Positions 35,409-44,783 of a stretch of DNA of 64,000 bases are shown piece after piece (position 1 is the first letter of the stretch; every line of letters starts with the position of its first letter). Location of the stretch: assembly GCF_004123905.1 (NCBI RefSeq), contig NZ_MZXW01000054.1, forward strand, positions 124,001-188,000, written 5' to 3'. A program made the position numbers and the translations under genes. Source of the stretch: Bradyrhizobium betae (GTDB taxonomy: Bacteria > Pseudomonadota > Alphaproteobacteria > Rhizobiales > Xanthobacteraceae). A model generated the notes under the pieces. The model was given only the letters and a program-made list of their open reading frames with translations, was not told the DNA's origin and made no database searches.

Positions 35409-36301
35409 CCGCCAATTCGATCCCCGCATACAGAGTCGAGACCGCCGTCGCCAGCGCGGATATTCTTGGCGAAACGCCCTTGTGGTGCGACCGTTCGCGC
35501 AAGCTGTGGTGGATCGACATCGACGGCAGGCTTCATCAATCCTTCGATCCGGCGACGGGCGCCCATCACGTCACTTCCCATGATGGCCAATTCCTGGGCA
35601 GCCAGGCCCTGACGGCGGACGGCTCGCATCTGCTCGCGCAGGACCTGCGGCTCTCCCGTCGCGTTTCCGACCAGGCTCCTCCCGCCGAATTCTGCGAGGT
35701 CGAAAACGGCCTCGACAACCGTCTCAACGACGGCCGCGTGGACGCGCGCGGTCGTCTCTGGATCGGCACCATGGACAACCAGCTGCATCGTCCGAACGGC
35801 GCGCTGTACCGCGTGACCGGCGACGGCCAGGTGACGCGCCTGTTCGGCGACGTCATCGTCACAAACGGGATTGCGTTCTCGCCTGACAACCGAACGCTCT
35901 ATTTCACGGACACGCGACGACACTGCACCTGGACGTTCGACTTCGACCTCGACGACGGCACGATCCGCAACAGACGCGTGTTTGCTGATTACAGCGCTTC
36001 GGGGGAAAGGCCTGACGGCGCGTGCGTTGACGTCGATGGCGGGCTATGGACGGCGTTCTTCTCGGGCGGCCGCCTGGTGCGCTATCGGCCCGACGGGACG
36101 ATCGATACGGTTATTGCGGTGCCCGTGACCAATCCGACCTGCCTGTGCTTTGGAGGAAACGACCTCAAGACGCTGTTCGTGACGACGGCCAGGAAATTCC
36201 TGGATCCCCGGCAGCTCGGCATCGAGCCTCAGGCCGGTCATCTCCTGGCCATTCACGGCGTCGCGCAGGGGCTGCCGGAGCACCGTTTCCTGTTCGGTTA
36301 G
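35405..36301 (+). CDS. SMP-30/gluconolactonase family protein
   Basis: The 298-residue beta-propeller protein has the SMP-30 metal-site pattern: Glu in ILGETPLWCD, Asn in GLDNRLNDGRVDARGRLWIGTMD, Asn in VTNGIAFSPDN and Asp in RPDGACVDVDG. Such enzymes open sugar or other lactones. It is translationally coupled to the M24 gene (ATGA) and is last in the plus-strand arm of the cluster. Its stop overlaps the stop of the convergent gene. No signal peptide is seen, so it acts in the cytoplasm. Confidence 0.9.
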   Translation: MTANSIPAYRVETAVASADILGETPLWCDRSRKLWWIDIDGRLHQSFDPATGAHHVTSHDGQFLGSQALTADGSHLLAQDLRLSRRVSDQAPPAEFCEVENGLDNRLNDGRVDARGRLWIGTMDNQLHRPNGALYRVTGDGQVTRLFGDVIVTNGIAFSPDNRTLYFTDTRRHCTWTFDFDLDDGTIRNRRVFADYSASGERPDGACVDVDGGLWTAFFSGGRLVRYRPDGTIDTVIAVPVTNPTCLCFGGNDLKTLFVTTARKFLDPRQLGIEPQAGHLLAIHGVAQGLPEHRFLFG

Positions 36302-37113
36302 CGCGGCAGCAGCAGCTCCAACTGGCTCTGCGCCTTCTTCACCGCACTCGCAAACCAGCTCTGGCTCGGCGCTTCCTTGGCGAAACATTTTGTGTAGGCG
36401 TCCATCGCCTGGTCTTCCCTGGCCATGGAGTCCTGCGGGGTCTTCTTCGCCATCATCTGCTTCCACACACGCTCGCAGGCGGGGATCTCGGCGGTCTTCA
36501 CGGCGTCGCTGCTGGCGAGGAAATAGACCTTGTCGCCCTGGATCGCGACGACGTCGATTTCATGCGGCGGCCCTTTCAGATCGCCATTGCCGCGCACGCC
36601 GAGCACGGCAACCGCGGCGCTTGCCAATGCGGGCTTTGCGATCGGCAGCTCGGCATATTTGGCGAACGCAGAATCCTGGATCGCTTGATAGTAGAAGCGG
36701 TCCGATTTGAAGGCCGCGCCGATCTCCAGCGGCATGCCGTCCTCGTGGTGCTCGCGCAGCCAGTGCTTCAGCAGCCCTGTGGTGGTCACCACGGCTTGAA
36801 GCTTGTCGCCTTCGGAGGAAAAGCCGAGGCCGTCGAGATGGCCGAAGCCGGAATCGCCCCTGAACAGCGTGTCGGCGTTCGACCTGCCCTCCGCCGGCAG
36901 CCCCTTGATCGTGACCGGTCCCACCAGGCCGCGCAGCGCGCCCGTCAGCTCATTCAGTGCGGCATCATGCTGCTTGAAGGTCTCGTCGCTCTCCTTGGCT
37001 TGGGAGAATTTTGCGATGTAGCGATCGCGCAGGTCGAGATAGTGCTGCTCCGGCGTAGCCGCGTGGGCGGGCGTCGCGAACACGAGCAGGCAGAGCAAGG
37101 CAAGCGATCTCAT
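36298..37113 (-). CDS. Uncharacterised secreted protein next to the TonB/PepSY genes
   Basis: I do not recognise this 271-residue protein. It has a clear signal peptide (MRSLALLCLLVFATPAHA, cleaved before ATPEQ). The mature part is mixed helix/strand with two later Cys (in ACERVW and TKCFAKE) that could form a disulphide. It lies 81 bp after the PepSY gene on the same strand, which suggests a periplasmic role linked to that system. Its stop TAA overlaps the stop of the SMP-30 gene. Confidence 0.75.
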   Translation of the reverse strand: MRSLALLCLLVFATPAHAATPEQHYLDLRDRYIAKFSQAKESDETFKQHDAALNELTGALRGLVGPVTIKGLPAEGRSNADTLFRGDSGFGHLDGLGFSSEGDKLQAVVTTTGLLKHWLREHHEDGMPLEIGAAFKSDRFYYQAIQDSAFAKYAELPIAKPALASAAVAVLGVRGNGDLKGPPHEIDVVAIQGDKVYFLASSDAVKTAEIPACERVWKQMMAKKTPQDSMAREDQAMDAYTKCFAKEAPSQSWFASAVKKAQSQLELLLPR

Positions 37114-37194
37114 GCGATGTCCGAACGACGGGGGGCGATCTCCAGTCTTTGTGCCCTTGCCGGGCGGGAAGGTTCATCCGCGAGGTCGGGTGCC

Positions 37195-38487
37195 CTACTC
37201 CGCCGGCGTGAGCTGCTGCCGGCTCAGCCGCACGGCCGCCGTCTCGCGCGAGCGGATGCGGGCGCGGCGCTTGCGCCACCAGATCACGACGCCGGTGACC
37301 GAGAGCGCGGCTACCACCAGCCCCATGATCGAGATCAGGATGCGGCCGAACAGTCCGACGATGCGGCCCGAATGCAGCGGAAACTGCGCCTGCACGAAGA
37401 TATCGGCGGCGGTGCCGACCCAGGGCAGCCGCTCGCCGAGCGGTCGGCCATCCTCGCTGTCGTAATAAAGCTGCGCCGGGCCGACGCCGCCGGCGCCGTG
37501 ATCGTCGCCGGGATGGAAATAGGCGGCGGCGTAGACGCCATGGGCCGGGCCGTAGCTGAGCGCGCCGACCGGAATGGTCCACCCTCGGGCCCTGCCGTCG
37601 GCGGCCGCACGCGCGGCGATCTCGGCGAAGGTCACCCTGGGCTCGATGGGATCGTCGAGATCGCGATAGGGCCGCTGCTCATAGGGCGTCGGCGTGTAGT
37701 TCGACACCATCTTCATCAGCGGCGAGAACACCTCGAAATAAAGGTTTAGCGAGAACGCCGTGAAGGCGATGATGAACAGCACGCCCCAGGTCCACAGGCT
37801 GAAGGCGCGGTGGATGTCGAAATTGATCCGGTAGGCGCTGCCCGAGGTCTTGATGGTCCAGGCCGGCGCCCAGCGCGCCCAAAAACCACGATCAAGCTGG
37901 CGCGTGACGGCAGGCGCCCGCGCGGCCTTGGCGCTGCGCCGGGACGGCAGCGTGAGATAGAAGCCGACGAAGCAGTCGATGGTCCAGATGATGGCGATGA
38001 TGCCGAGCACGCGCATGCCCCAGCGGTCGCTGCCCCAGAATTCAGGGATGTGCATGGTGTAGTGCAGCTTGTAGAGGAACGAGACGAAGTTCTCTCGCGT
38101 GACCGGCCACACGGCGCCCCAGTAGCGGCGGCCGAGCTCGATGCCGGTATTGGGATCGAGGAAGACCTGGTTGTAGTCCATCGCAAAGCGCTTGCCGGTC
38201 GCAGGATCAATCCGCGGCATCACGAAGAACCACAGCGAGTGCCCTTCCTCCGGCGTCATGAAGAGATAGACAACGCGCGCCCGGGGATCTCGCTGCTCGA
38301 TCATTTTGGCGAGCTCGATCGAGGGGATCGCCGGGCCTTTGGTCGAGACGTCGAACAGGTGGCTGTTGAGGACGTCGTCTAGCTCATGGTCCCAGGAGAT
38401 GATCGCGCCGGTGATGCCGGAGAAGAACAGGAAGCCGGCCGTCAGCAGTCCCGCCCAGCGATGCAGCCTGCCGAATATCGCTCTCAT
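37195..38487 (-). CDS. PepSY-associated membrane protein (iron-uptake type)
   Basis: The 430-residue inner-membrane protein starts with the RLHRWAGLLTAGFLFFSGITGA helix typical of PepSY_TM proteins, has FLYKLHYTMHIP with conserved His, a central helix group (about 160-260), a periplasmic PepSY-like segment and a last helix ending in VVIWWRKRR. Such proteins are commonly encoded beside TonB siderophore receptors and some reduce ferric siderophores. It starts 13 bp after the receptor stop, so they form one operon. The exact activity is inferred. Confidence 0.88.
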   Translation of the reverse strand: MRAIFGRLHRWAGLLTAGFLFFSGITGAIISWDHELDDVLNSHLFDVSTKGPAIPSIELAKMIEQRDPRARVVYLFMTPEEGHSLWFFVMPRIDPATGKRFAMDYNQVFLDPNTGIELGRRYWGAVWPVTRENFVSFLYKLHYTMHIPEFWGSDRWGMRVLGIIAIIWTIDCFVGFYLTLPSRRSAKAARAPAVTRQLDRGFWARWAPAWTIKTSGSAYRINFDIHRAFSLWTWGVLFIIAFTAFSLNLYFEVFSPLMKMVSNYTPTPYEQRPYRDLDDPIEPRVTFAEIAARAAADGRARGWTIPVGALSYGPAHGVYAAAYFHPGDDHGAGGVGPAQLYYDSEDGRPLGERLPWVGTAADIFVQAQFPLHSGRIVGLFGRILISIMGLVVAALSVTGVVIWWRKRRARIRSRETAAVRLSRQQLTPAE

Positions 38488-38500
38488 TGCTCAGATCTCA

Positions 38501-40813
38501 CTACCAGCGGTAGGTCAGCTTGCCGATGGCCTTGCGTCCCTCCGCATAGAAGCAGCCCGCGAGGCTGTAGCAGGCGGCGACATAGCGCGTGTCGGCGAGG
38601 TTGGTGACGTTCAATGACAGCCGCCAATTATCCCTGTTATAGGCGAGCAGCGCATCCAGCACGGTCGACGCTCCAACCTTGAACGTATTGGGGTCATCGC
38701 CCCAGGTCGCGCCGACATGGCGGATGCCACCACCGAATTGAACGCCGGCGAGCGGCCCGTTCTGGAGCGTGTAGTCGCTCCACAGCGAGGCGCGGTTGAG
38801 TGGCACGGTGACCGGCGCCTTGCCGATATTCACCGGATCCTGCGTGATCACGGCATCGACATAGGCGTAGGCCGCACGCAGGTTCCAGCCGTCGGCGAGT
38901 GACATGGTGCCCTCGAGCTCGATGCCGCGCGATTTCACCTGTCCGGTCTGTTCGGCGAAGACCGACCCGGGCGCATAGGTGACGACGTTGTCGCGCGTCA
39001 GGTCGAAGGCCGCGAAGGTGAACAGCGCGTTCCAGCCGAGCGGCTGGTATTTGACGCCGACCTCGTACTGGACCCCCGTTTCGGGATTGAGCATTTGGCC
39101 GCCCGGCCCCGTCGCCAGCACCGGCAGGAACGATTCCGAGTAGCTGAAGTACGGCGCGATGCCATTGTCGAAATTGTACATCACGGCGGCACGGCCGGTG
39201 AAAGCCGAGGCATCCTTCAAGACCGACGTGTTGGCGATACCGCTGTCGACCTGCGTCGTCACGAAATCCTGGCGGCCGCCGAGCTGGAACGAGAGCCGGC
39301 CGAGCTTGATCTGGTCCTGCGCGTAAAGGCCGACCTGCGACTGCTTGACGCCGGTGTTGTCGCTCATGGCGCCGACGGTCCAGTCGTAGCTGTAGACCGG
39401 ATTGAAGACGTTGATCTCGGGGGCCGAGGTCGTGACGCTGAAAGCAGTGTCGCGGAAGGTGGTGTTGCGATAGTCGATCCCCACCATCGTGGTGTGGCTG
39501 AGGATGCCGGTCGCGAACTTGCCCTGGAGCTGGTTATCCACCGCAAAGGAGTTGATGTAGGAATTGCTGGTGCTTCCGTACCTCGCGAGCTGTCCCGCGG
39601 CCTCGTCGGTATAGCCGCCGCCGTAAAACACCTTCTCCTCGTTGTGCTGATAGGCGTAGCGCAGGTTCTGCCGGAAGGTGATGTTGTCGGTGAAATCGTG
39701 CGAGAGCTGGTAGCCGGCGGTCGCGATCTCTGTGTTGAAGGCATCGAAGCTCGGCACGCCCGCGAAGAACGAGACCGGGATGGTGCGGCCGTTGTTCGGC
39801 CACACCGTGCCTGACGCCGGCAGGAACTGGAGGCCCCACCCTGCCCGGTCGCGCTGGTAGTTGGCGAGGAACGTGATGGTGGTGTCCTCGTTCGGCTTGA
39901 AGGTGACGGCGGGCGCGATGAAGACGCGGTTGTCCTTGCTGAAGTCGACCTGGGTTTCACCATCGCGAACCACGCCGGTCAATCGCCACAGGACGGTGCC
40001 TTCCTTGTTGGCGGGACCGCCCATGTCGAACTGGCCCTGATAGCGGTTGAAGCTGCCGCCGGAGACCGAGACTTCGCCGAACTGCTGCGCGGTCGGCAGT
40101 TTTGTCACGTAGTTGAGCAGGCCGCCGGTGCCGCTGCCGCCATACATCGCCGAGGACGGTCCCTTGAGCACCTCGAGGCGCTCGGCACCGTAGGGATCGA
40201 GGCCATTGAAATGCACGTAGTTGCTGGAGGGAATCCGCAAGCCGTCGATGTAGAGGCCCGGCATAGTCATGTCGAAGCCGCGGATCTGAAGGCCGCCGAA
40301 GCGGGTGTCCGAGCCACCATTGACGTCGCCGCTGACGCCGACGGTGTAGCGCAGGGCTTCGCCGATCGAGACCGCGCCCTGGTTCCTGACCTGGTCGGTG
40401 GTGATGACGGAGATCGACTGCGGCGTTTCGATCAGCGGCGTATCGGTCTTGGTGGCGGTGCCGCTACGCGTCGCGACGAAGCCGCGCACCGGTCCGCCGG
40501 CGCGTTCGCCGGTGGGGCCGTTCGACGCGGATTGGGTCGGAGCGCCCTGTTGCGCCGGAGCGTGACGGCTGCTGCGTGCGGCACGTGTCCTTGCCGTTTG
40601 CCGCGATGAAGCCGTTGCAGCGGGACGAATGCGCTGGGCTGGAGCCTCGACGGCGACCGAGGGAATCTGCGCTTGTGCTCGCGCGGAACCGATGGGAACG
40701 ATGAGAGCGAAGGTGCTCGCGGCTCCGAAGAAAAGCACCTGAATCAGTCGAAGTCGCGCGTCGGAACGCGAAGGAAGTTGGAAGTCTGTCACGTCGTTCG
40801 AGGCCCCACGCAC
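38501..40813 (-). CDS. TonB-dependent siderophore receptor
   Basis: The 770-residue outer-membrane protein has a signal peptide (about LIQVLFFGAASTFALIVPIG, ending ARAQA), a basic Ala/Arg-rich linker, a plug domain (PQSISVITTDQVRNQGAVSIGEAL ..., LEVLKGPSSAMYGG) and a 22-strand-type barrel ending in a terminal Trp (LTYRW). The linker has no clear FecA-type signalling domain. The start is uncertain: GTG 40813 or GTG 40792. Ferric-siderophore uptake is the likely role. The ligand cannot be read from sequence. Confidence 0.92.
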   Translation of the reverse strand: MRGASNDVTDFQLPSRSDARLRLIQVLFFGAASTFALIVPIGSARAQAQIPSVAVEAPAQRIRPAATASSRQTARTRAARSSRHAPAQQGAPTQSASNGPTGERAGGPVRGFVATRSGTATKTDTPLIETPQSISVITTDQVRNQGAVSIGEALRYTVGVSGDVNGGSDTRFGGLQIRGFDMTMPGLYIDGLRIPSSNYVHFNGLDPYGAERLEVLKGPSSAMYGGSGTGGLLNYVTKLPTAQQFGEVSVSGGSFNRYQGQFDMGGPANKEGTVLWRLTGVVRDGETQVDFSKDNRVFIAPAVTFKPNEDTTITFLANYQRDRAGWGLQFLPASGTVWPNNGRTIPVSFFAGVPSFDAFNTEIATAGYQLSHDFTDNITFRQNLRYAYQHNEEKVFYGGGYTDEAAGQLARYGSTSNSYINSFAVDNQLQGKFATGILSHTTMVGIDYRNTTFRDTAFSVTTSAPEINVFNPVYSYDWTVGAMSDNTGVKQSQVGLYAQDQIKLGRLSFQLGGRQDFVTTQVDSGIANTSVLKDASAFTGRAAVMYNFDNGIAPYFSYSESFLPVLATGPGGQMLNPETGVQYEVGVKYQPLGWNALFTFAAFDLTRDNVVTYAPGSVFAEQTGQVKSRGIELEGTMSLADGWNLRAAYAYVDAVITQDPVNIGKAPVTVPLNRASLWSDYTLQNGPLAGVQFGGGIRHVGATWGDDPNTFKVGASTVLDALLAYNRDNWRLSLNVTNLADTRYVAACYSLAGCFYAEGRKAIGKLTYRW

Positions 40814-40959
40814 CGCCGGCTTCGCCGGTATCGTTTTTGATGTCTCGCCCTAACGCAGGCGTTTTCGGAGCGCGATAGGAACCGCGTTAGAACCTCTCCA
40901 GAGCTGTGCGCAGCACCTGCGGCGAATGCGCTCAGGCGCGATCGCCTGTTCGCAGACGT

Positions 40960-40980
40960 TTTGAACTAGACTAATTCAAA
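40960..40980. promoter_or_regulatory. Candidate iron-regulator operator (TTTGAA-N9-TTCAAA)
   Basis: A perfect 6-bp inverted repeat with a 9-bp spacer lies between the TonB receptor gene (leftward) and the cupin gene (rightward), in an AT-rich spot of a GC-rich gap. Alphaproteobacterial Irr, RirA and Fur sites are AT-rich palindromes of similar size, but this does not match a consensus exactly. It starts 13 bp before the cupin ATG, so it could also act on that gene. Confidence 0.35.
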
Positions 40981-40992
40981 TAAAGCTCAGCT

Positions 40993-41421
40993 ATGATGAG
41001 CGCTGTTCGATCGGTGTGGGAGATGATGATGGCGGAGTCCGGGTTCGGCCGGTTCATGAAGGACCACAGGGAGTTTTTCAACGCGCTCGCCGATGATGGA
41101 TGGCGCGCTGTCCCCGGCTATGTCGGTGTCGAGGAAAAGATCCTGTCTGGCCGCTTCGATCATCCGGCGCGGACGGGCGCCGTGACGCGACTGTCGCGCT
41201 GGGCCGCCGGTGCCTCGGTGGAGCATCCCGTCTCGCATGAATGGTGCGAAGAGGTCTTCCTGATTTCGGGCACGCTGTCGATCGGCACCGCGTCACTGGA
41301 AGCACGGCGGCTGGAGCCCGGCACCTACGCCGTGAGGCCGGCCCATGTCGAGCATGGACCGTTCTTCACCCGCGATGGCTGCCTGATGATCGAATTTCTC
41401 TATTACCCGCCGGCTGCCTAG
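40993..41421 (+). CDS. Cupin-domain protein
   Basis: The 142-residue protein has a single cupin barrel: LSRWAAGASVEHPVSHEWCEEVFLISGTL (motif 1 region with His and Glu) and GTYAVRPAHVEHGPFF (motif 2 with His). It resembles the ChrR-type or anti-sigma cupins and small dioxygenase-like cupins. Metal binding is likely. The start may be ATG 40993, 40996 or 41026. It is divergent from the TonB gene and convergent with the amine oxidase gene, sharing overlapping stops in CTAG. The function is unknown. Confidence 0.75.
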   Translation: MMSAVRSVWEMMMAESGFGRFMKDHREFFNALADDGWRAVPGYVGVEEKILSGRFDHPARTGAVTRLSRWAAGASVEHPVSHEWCEEVFLISGTLSIGTASLEARRLEPGTYAVRPAHVEHGPFFTRDGCLMIEFLYYPPAA

Positions 41422-43400
41422 CTCTTACAGCACGAGCTTCCGCCGCCCTCCTCATCGCCCGCAAGGACGCTACGGCTGTTACGTTCAGGCGGGATGTCGC
41501 CGGCCGCATTCGCCGAAAAGAAGCCGGTCGGCTTCAGCATGAAGCCGGCATATTCGACCGGCATGATCGGAAAGTCCTCGGGCTTGCAGATGTGGGTGTG
41601 GCCAAAGGAGTGCCACAGCACGATGTCTGTATTCTCGATGTTGCGGTTCTGGGCTGCGTAGCGCGGCAGGCCGTCGCCGCCGGCATGGACGTTGGGATAG
41701 TCGCCGCTGGCGTATTTCTCATCCGCATCGAACGCGGTGACCCAGACGTGCTTGGTCGCAAAGCCGCCGCGCTTGCGCACATAGCTGCCCTCCTGCGCCA
41801 GCATCAGCGGGCTCGGATTGACGACAAGCTTGTAGGCCGGCGCATTGCCGACCGAATTGGTCTCGTTGGGATTGCTGATCTTCCAGAACCGGCCCGTCTC
41901 GCCGTTTGCAATGGCGGCCGCATCGCGCTCACGCGACAGCACGCGCGTCGTGGTGTCGAAGGCGTTGCCATGCGGATTGTCGTGACCCCAGGGCCGCGGC
42001 ACGAAGTCGTGCTCCGTCACCGTGTTGCCGCCGCCGTCGAGATCCATGTGCAGACGCACGTTGAAGAAATGCTGGTGCGTCGGCCCGCCGAGATTGTCGT
42101 CGACCATGCCGCCCCATTTGTACTTTTCGCCTGATAGCACGGCGGCGGTCTGGATGATTCCGGTGAGTTTTGTTTCGAGCTGGATCGTGCCGTCTTGGTA
42201 GAGATACCAGTAGAAGCCATAGTCGTAATTGCCGACGGTCGCGAAGAACGAGACCACCAGGCGGCGCGAACGGCGGACCTCGAACAGGCCGTTGCGGAAT
42301 TCGTAGTGTTTCCAGGCTATTCCGTAGTCTTCTTCGTGCATGCAGATGGCGTTCTGCATGACGAAGGGTGCCCCTTTGTTATCCGCGGCCGGCACGTCGA
42401 AATAATGGATATTGCCGAGGCAGTCGCAGCCAAGCTCGAGCGCGTTCGCTAGCATGCCGAGCCCGTATTCGCCGGCATCGAACGCCGACTTCCAAAAGTG
42501 GTTTGCGGTCGGATCGGCGTAAGGCACCACCATCTCGGTGACGCTGGCGCGATGGATCAGCGACCGCTTGCGCTCGCCGTCCTGATAGCTGAGCTGATGC
42601 AGCACAAGGCCCTCGCGCGGCGTGAAGCCGACGCGAAAACTCCATTTCTGCCAGTCGACCTTCCAGCCGTCGACCTTGAAGCTGGCGCCCTCGGGCTGCT
42701 CGATATGCAGCGGCCTGATGTCGGTGCGCGGGTTCGCGACTTCATGGGCGCCATAGTTCCGCTTCTTGCGCGGGATCGGCACGATCGGATCTGCGTCGGT
42801 GAGATCGATGACCTTGCCGCCGATGAGGTCAACCACGGCGATTACGCCCTCGATCGGGTGCGCGTAGCCGTTGTCCTGAAGGTGCTCGCGGAAGAAGCTG
42901 ACGGCGCGCACGATGCGGGCGCCGCGCTCATACTCGAAATCGAAGAAGCCCGAGGAAAACGGATCGACCTGAATCAGCTCGATATCCCTGTCGGTGAGCC
43001 CGCGCCGGACCATCGCCGCGCGCCAGCCTGGATCGGCCTTCACCACGGCCTCGCATTTGAAGAACTCTTCCAGCATCACCGGCGGCTGGCCATAGGGCGC
43101 CTCGCGGTTCGGAATGACTTTTCGCGTGACGATCTCGTTGCGGCCGAGATCGACGATGTGCTCGATCGCCTCGCCCGTCGTCACGTCGAGCGTCAGCGCG
43201 AAGGCGCGGCGCCCTGCTCTATCAGCGGCCAGCTCCTGCTTGGTCGGCTCCTCCAGCCGCACCGTCGGGAAGCGGCAATTCTCGGGCGATTTGGCTGCCG
43301 CACGCACCAGCGTGCAGGCCGCCGTGATCTCCTCCGCGGTCAGCGGATCGAGCGCATGCGGCGCGACGGTGTGCGATTTGGCTTTGACGGTATCGAGCAT
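41418..43400 (-). CDS. Copper-containing primary-amine oxidase
   Basis: The 660-residue enzyme has all the active-site marks of the family: the TPQ-forming Tyr392 in GNYDYG, the base Asp308 in DAGEYGLG, copper His442 and His444 in THQHFF, and a third His near 603 in HICKPEDFP. It oxidises primary amines to aldehydes with H2O2 and ammonia. No signal peptide is visible, so it is cytoplasmic. The C-terminus is Cys-rich (SSCCKS). It lies 15 bp after the serine hydrolase gene, and an AraC gene is divergent. Confidence 0.95.
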   Translation of the reverse strand: MLDTVKAKSHTVAPHALDPLTAEEITAACTLVRAAAKSPENCRFPTVRLEEPTKQELAADRAGRRAFALTLDVTTGEAIEHIVDLGRNEIVTRKVIPNREAPYGQPPVMLEEFFKCEAVVKADPGWRAAMVRRGLTDRDIELIQVDPFSSGFFDFEYERGARIVRAVSFFREHLQDNGYAHPIEGVIAVVDLIGGKVIDLTDADPIVPIPRKKRNYGAHEVANPRTDIRPLHIEQPEGASFKVDGWKVDWQKWSFRVGFTPREGLVLHQLSYQDGERKRSLIHRASVTEMVVPYADPTANHFWKSAFDAGEYGLGMLANALELGCDCLGNIHYFDVPAADNKGAPFVMQNAICMHEEDYGIAWKHYEFRNGLFEVRRSRRLVVSFFATVGNYDYGFYWYLYQDGTIQLETKLTGIIQTAAVLSGEKYKWGGMVDDNLGGPTHQHFFNVRLHMDLDGGGNTVTEHDFVPRPWGHDNPHGNAFDTTTRVLSRERDAAAIANGETGRFWKISNPNETNSVGNAPAYKLVVNPSPLMLAQEGSYVRKRGGFATKHVWVTAFDADEKYASGDYPNVHAGGDGLPRYAAQNRNIENTDIVLWHSFGHTHICKPEDFPIMPVEYAGFMLKPTGFFSANAAGDIPPERNSRSVLAGDEEGGGSSCCKS

Positions 43401-43415
43401 GGGAATGTCCAGAAG

Positions 43416-44606
43416 TCAGGCGAGATGCGTGGTGATGGCGCGGAAGGCGGCGAACCAGCGCTGGTCGATCGGCACGTCCATCGCCTTCGGCTGGGTCGCA
43501 AGCTTGACAATGACGGTGTCCGCGTCGAGATCGACATAGAGGTGCTGACCGTGGATGCCGATCGCGGTGAGCGCGTTGCGTGCTGGATCGATCGTGAACC
43601 ATTTGCTGCGGTAGCGCGCGCCCGGGAAGAACTCGGCGAGATCGCCGTCGGCCCAGGCCTTGGAATCGCCGTTCTCGCGGATGTCGTCGATCCACCAACC
43701 CGGCACCACCTGTCGGCCCTCGACCACGCCGCGGCAGCGGATCATCTCGCCGAAGCGGAGCAGATCGCGCGCGGTGAATGAGAGACCGCCGGCGATACGG
43801 CCCATGCCGTGGCTGTCGAGCGTGAGGGAGCCGTCGTCCTCGGCGCCCAAGGGCTGCCAGAGATATTCGGAGAGGATGCGGTGGTACGGCATGCCGCAGG
43901 CCCGCTCATAGACCCAGCCAAGCACTTCGGTGTTGGGCGAGACGTAATGAAACACCTTGCCGTGCGGCTTACCGGTGCCACGCAGCGTGGTGAGATAGGC
44001 ACGCTGGTGGCCGGGCTCGACGCCAGGCGGCGGCACGTCCCAGCCCGAAGAGAAGCGATAGCGCGCGACGTCGCCGGCGGGGTCCTCGTAATCCTCCTCG
44101 AACTTGATCGCGACTGCCATGTCGAGCAGGTTGCGCACGGTGCAGGTGCCGTAGACGGACGTCTCCAGCTCCGGCACGTAGCGCACCACCCTCGCCTCGG
44201 GATCGAGCAAACCGCGCGCGGCCAGGATGCCACCGAGCGTACCGGCAATGGCCTTGCTGATCGAGCAGATCAGATGCGGCGTGGTCACGCTCATGCCGTC
44301 GCCGTACCATTCGTGGATCAGCGCGCCCCGGTGCATCACGAGGAGGGTATCGGCAAAGGTTTCGCGGAGCATGGTTTCGATCGTGGTGGGCTTACCGTCA
44401 GGTGCGGTGAAGCTGAGCTTTGCCAGCTCACGCGGCGCGCTCTTGATGGGCGTCGGCTGCGCCGAGCGACGCACCTCGGCGGTCGGCAACACCTCGCGGG
44501 TGTGGGTAAAGCCCCAGCGTATCGCGGGAAAGCTGCGCCAGTTGGCGCGCGTCACCTGGGCCTCGGGTGCGGGCGGGCTGCCACGCATGATCTCGGTCGG
44601 TCGCAT
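43416..44606 (-). CDS. Serine hydrolase of the beta-lactamase/6-aminohexanoate-dimer hydrolase family
   Basis: The 396-residue protein has a class C beta-lactamase-type fold with the SxxK motif in CSISKAIAG, a YxN-like HYVSPNTE and a late IGIHGQHLYVD in place of KTG. This arrangement recalls NylB-type amide hydrolases. ATG 44606 follows GGAGG at good spacing; a further ATG upstream at 44624 lacks one. It is first in the operon with the amine oxidase, so it may release an amine from an amide or ester that the oxidase then uses. That pathway is inferred. Confidence 0.85.
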   Translation of the reverse strand: MRPTEIMRGSPPAPEAQVTRANWRSFPAIRWGFTHTREVLPTAEVRRSAQPTPIKSAPRELAKLSFTAPDGKPTTIETMLRETFADTLLVMHRGALIHEWYGDGMSVTTPHLICSISKAIAGTLGGILAARGLLDPEARVVRYVPELETSVYGTCTVRNLLDMAVAIKFEEDYEDPAGDVARYRFSSGWDVPPPGVEPGHQRAYLTTLRGTGKPHGKVFHYVSPNTEVLGWVYERACGMPYHRILSEYLWQPLGAEDDGSLTLDSHGMGRIAGGLSFTARDLLRFGEMIRCRGVVEGRQVVPGWWIDDIRENGDSKAWADGDLAEFFPGARYRSKWFTIDPARNALTAIGIHGQHLYVDLDADTVIVKLATQPKAMDVPIDQRWFAAFRAITTHLA

Positions 44607-44783
44607 CTCGATCCCTCCGGCCATTCCAAACCCCGGTGTCGGGACGACTGGAGAGGAAGACTGCACAAAGGCCGCGTTGAGCGTTATCGAGATCCGGCAA
44701 TATTTTGCTGGACTCGGGCGTGGGGCATGCCAGTCTGGCGTAGCTCTTGCTAGTTCTCGGCTGGCAAATTCTGACGTTCGGTC

